Assembly (NCBI RefSeq): GCF_029714305.1
Contig: NZ_CP121647.1
Location: 6,096,501 to 6,160,500 of the forward strand
Reading direction: 5' to 3'
Length of the DNA stretch: 64,000 nucleotides
Source of the DNA: Bradyrhizobium sp. CB3481
Lineage (GTDB): Bacteria > Pseudomonadota > Alphaproteobacteria > Rhizobiales > Xanthobacteraceae
Shown here: positions 62,186 through 64,000 of the stretch, one piece after another
Position numbering within the stretch: the first letter of the stretch is position 1
Layout: every line of letters begins with the position of its first letter
The notes under the pieces: generated by a model
What the model was told of the DNA's origin: nothing
The model's database searches: none
The model's input: the letters and a program-made list of their open reading frames with translations, nothing else
Program-made: the position numbers and the translations under genes

Positions 62186-64000
62186 TCACACCGCCATCTT
62201 CCTGTGCCGCACCGGTGCGCCAACCGTCAGGCTTTCTGCCGCATCGATGATGGCGTTGGCATCTATTCCGTAGTGGCGGTAGAGGTCTTGAATGGTGCCG
62301 GTCTGGCCGAACTGCTCGACGCCGAGCGCCTCGACGCGGTGGCCGCGGACGCTGCCGAGCCAGCCAAGCGCAGCGGGGTGGCCGTCGATCACGGTCACGA
62401 TGCCGCAGTCGCGGCCGAGCGGCGCCAGCAATTTTTCGACATGGCTGAGATGTTGTATGCCACGGCGGTCGCGCCGCAAATTCCGCGCCGCGGACCATCC
62501 CGCGTGCAGCCGGTCGGCGGAGGTTACCGCCAGTAAACCGACATCGCGGTGGCTTTCACCGATCAGGCCGACGGCCTCGATCGCCTCGGGCGCCACCGCG
62601 CCGGTATAGGCGATCACGATATCGCAGTTCGGCCCTGGCTCGCGCAGCCAGTACGCACCCTCGGCAATGTCCCGTTGCAGGTCCGGCGTCATGATGCGCT
62701 GCGGCTGGTCGATGGTGCGGGTCGAAAGGCGCAAGTAAACCGAGCCGCCCTCGCCGCCTTCGCGCTGCATGTGGCGGAAGCCAAACGCCATGATCGCCGC
62801 CAACTCATCGACGAAGGCCGGCTCGAACGAAGCCAGCCCGTCCTGCGCCATGCCGATCAGCGGCGTTGCAATCGACTGGTGCGCGCCGCCTTCCGGCGCC
62901 AGCGTGATGCCCGACGGTGTCGCCGCCACCATGAAGCGCGCGTCCTGGTAACAGGCATAATTCAGCGCATCGAGGCCGCGCTCGATGAAGGGATCGTACA
63001 GTGTGCCGACCGGCAGCAGCCGCTCGCCATTGATCTGGTGCGACAGGCCGAGCGCCGAGAGCATGATGAACAGGTTCATCTCGGCAATGCCGAGTTCGAG
63101 GTGCTGGCCCTTCGGCGAAAATTCCCAGCTATAGGCGGACGGAATCTTCTCCTGCCGGAACAGGTCGTGATTTTCGGCCTTGGCGAACAGCCCGCGGCGG
63201 TTGACCCAGGCGCCGAGATTGGTCGACACCGTGACGTCGGGCGATGCGGTCACGATCCGCGACGCCAGCTCGGTGTCGGCGCGTGCGAGTTCGTTGAGCA
63301 CCAGCCCAAAGCCCTGCTGCGTCGACATCTGCGCCGCCGGCTTGAAGGTGAGCCGCTCGGGTACCTCGATCGTGGACGCGGTCAGCCGGCGGCGGCCCTG
63401 CTGATTGAAGGGCGCGGCCGCCAGAAAGGCCTCGAGCTCGGTCGGCGTCTGCGACAGGCCCTCGAACTTGTCCCACTCATGGCCGGGGCGGATGTTCTGT
63501 GCAGTGCGCCATTTTTCCATCTGCGCCACTGTCATCAGGCCGGCGTGGTTGTCCTTGTGGCCCTGCATCGGCAGGCCGACGCCCTTGATGGTGTAGGCGA
63601 TGAAGCAGACGGGGCGATCATGATCGATCGCCTCAAACGCCTCGATCATGCTCGCCATGTCGTGGCCGCCGAGGTTGGACATCAGCGCCAGCAATTCCTC
63701 ATCGCTGCGGCGGTCGATCAGCTCTGACACCGCGCCCTGGTCGCCGATGTCGTCCTGCAGATGCTTGCGGAAGGCGGCGCCGCCCTGAAAGCACAGCGCG
63801 GCATACATCTGGTTCGGGCAATTATCGATCCAGCGCCGCAGCGCCTCGCCGGCGGGTTCGGCGAACGCCGCCTGCATCAGGCGGCCGTACTTCACGATCA
63901 CGACCTCCCAGCCGAAGTTGCGGAACATGGTCTCGAACTTCGCCCACAGCCCCTCGCGCACGACGGCATCCAGGCTCTGGCGGTTGTAGTCGACGATCCA
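62186..64000 (-). CDS. AceE-type thiamine-dependent E1 (pyruvate dehydrogenase/transketolase-like), 5' end outside window
   Basis: 604 C-terminal residues are visible; the frame is open to the right edge, so the true start lies outside. It matches the second half of homodimeric E1 enzymes: 'WIVDYNRQSLD' at the edge, 'NLGGHDMASMIEAFEAIDHDRPVCFIAYTIKGVGLP', 'QHLELGIAEMNLF', 'GITLAPEGGAHQSIATP' and the C-terminal 'VEALGVEQFGQTG'. It decarboxylates a 2-oxo acid, pyruvate or another such as 2-oxobutyrate. No E2/E3 genes are visible; the N-terminal TPP-binding region is outside the window. Its relation to the ALDH gene downstream is unclear. Confidence 0.9.
   Translation of the reverse strand, partial: WIVDYNRQSLDAVVREGLWAKFETMFRNFGWEVVIVKYGRLMQAAFAEPAGEALRRWIDNCPNQMYAALCFQGGAAFRKHLQDDIGDQGAVSELIDRRSDEELLALMSNLGGHDMASMIEAFEAIDHDRPVCFIAYTIKGVGLPMQGHKDNHAGLMTVAQMEKWRTAQNIRPGHEWDKFEGLSQTPTELEAFLAAAPFNQQGRRRLTASTIEVPERLTFKPAAQMSTQQGFGLVLNELARADTELASRIVTASPDVTVSTNLGAWVNRRGLFAKAENHDLFRQEKIPSAYSWEFSPKGQHLELGIAEMNLFIMLSALGLSHQINGERLLPVGTLYDPFIERGLDALNYACYQDARFMVAATPSGITLAPEGGAHQSIATPLIGMAQDGLASFEPAFVDELAAIMAFGFRHMQREGGEGGSVYLRLSTRTIDQPQRIMTPDLQRDIAEGAYWLREPGPNCDIVIAYTGAVAPEAIEAVGLIGESHRDVGLLAVTSADRLHAGWSAARNLRRDRRGIQHLSHVEKLLAPLGRDCGIVTVIDGHPAALGWLGSVRGHRVEALGVEQFGQTGTIQDLYRHYGIDANAIIDAAESLTVGAPVRHRKMAV

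Overview
The window is chromosomal-type DNA of high G+C from an alphaproteobacterium, most likely Bradyrhizobium or a close relative. The grounds are: a class B3 metallo-beta-lactamase very like BJP-1 as I remember it, a rhizobial CYP102-type P450, many ABC/TRAP transporters for organic acids and peptides, and at least 14 short palindromic intergenic repeats of the kinds common in Bradyrhizobiaceae (ends such as GTCATTGCGAGC and GTCGTCCC...GGGACGAC). I see no tRNA, rRNA, insertion sequence, phage gene or CRISPR array. Genus assignment is inference; no search was run.

Layout. (1) 1-6343, all minus: lipid-related genes (CYP102-type P450 cut by the window edge, epoxide hydrolase, wax-ester synthase/DGAT, alpha/beta hydrolase, small DUF6489-like protein) and a DadA-like amino-acid dehydrogenase. 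(2) 6533-20686, all plus: two complete Dpp/Opp-type peptide ABC transporters arranged around a gamma-glutamyltransferase-family enzyme and a DUF1028 protein, in the order SBP-B-C-D-F-GGT-DUF1028-D-F-SBP-B-C. This looks like a peptide or gamma-glutamyl-compound uptake and hydrolysis locus. (3) 20801-26769, minus: a CnbZ/RidA-like protein and a tetR-MFP-RND efflux operon with a perfect operator palindrome and an intrinsic terminator. (4) 27086-33960: a second P450 behind a MarR-type palindrome, a secreted protein with a duplicated Spy-like module, a c-type cytochrome, an SGNH/MBOAT acyl-transfer pair and two paralogous small secreted cysteine proteins.

(5) 34186-41774, minus: a probable seven-gene operon coupling an NMT1/Ssu-type ABC importer to an enolase-superfamily enzyme, a Gfo/Idh/MocA oxidoreductase, a DUF993 protein with a probable Schiff-base lysine, and a sugar-isomerase-like TIM barrel. 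The substrate is unknown and this is the best candidate here for an undescribed pathway. A TetR gene lies upstream. (6) 42849-50466: VOC protein plus Glu-type dehydrogenase, two PfkB kinases, an orphan TRAP binding protein, a ferredoxin-reductase-like flavoprotein and an enoyl-CoA hydratase. (7) 50609-59270: a sugar-acid locus (TRAP transporter, IlvD/Edd dehydratase, Gfo/Idh/MocA, GntR regulator, uronate-dehydrogenase-like enzyme, SMP-30 lactonase). A shared ATTGWCAAT motif precedes three of its transcription units and is probably the GntR operator. (8) 59451-64000, minus: B3 metallo-beta-lactamase, aldehyde dehydrogenase and the C-terminal two thirds of an AceE-type E1.

A recurring architectural feature is that palindromic repeats sit between the solute-binding-protein gene and the next transporter gene in all four complete transporter operons. 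One repeat lies inside an otherwise coupled ATPase-ATPase junction without breaking the ATGA-type coupling.
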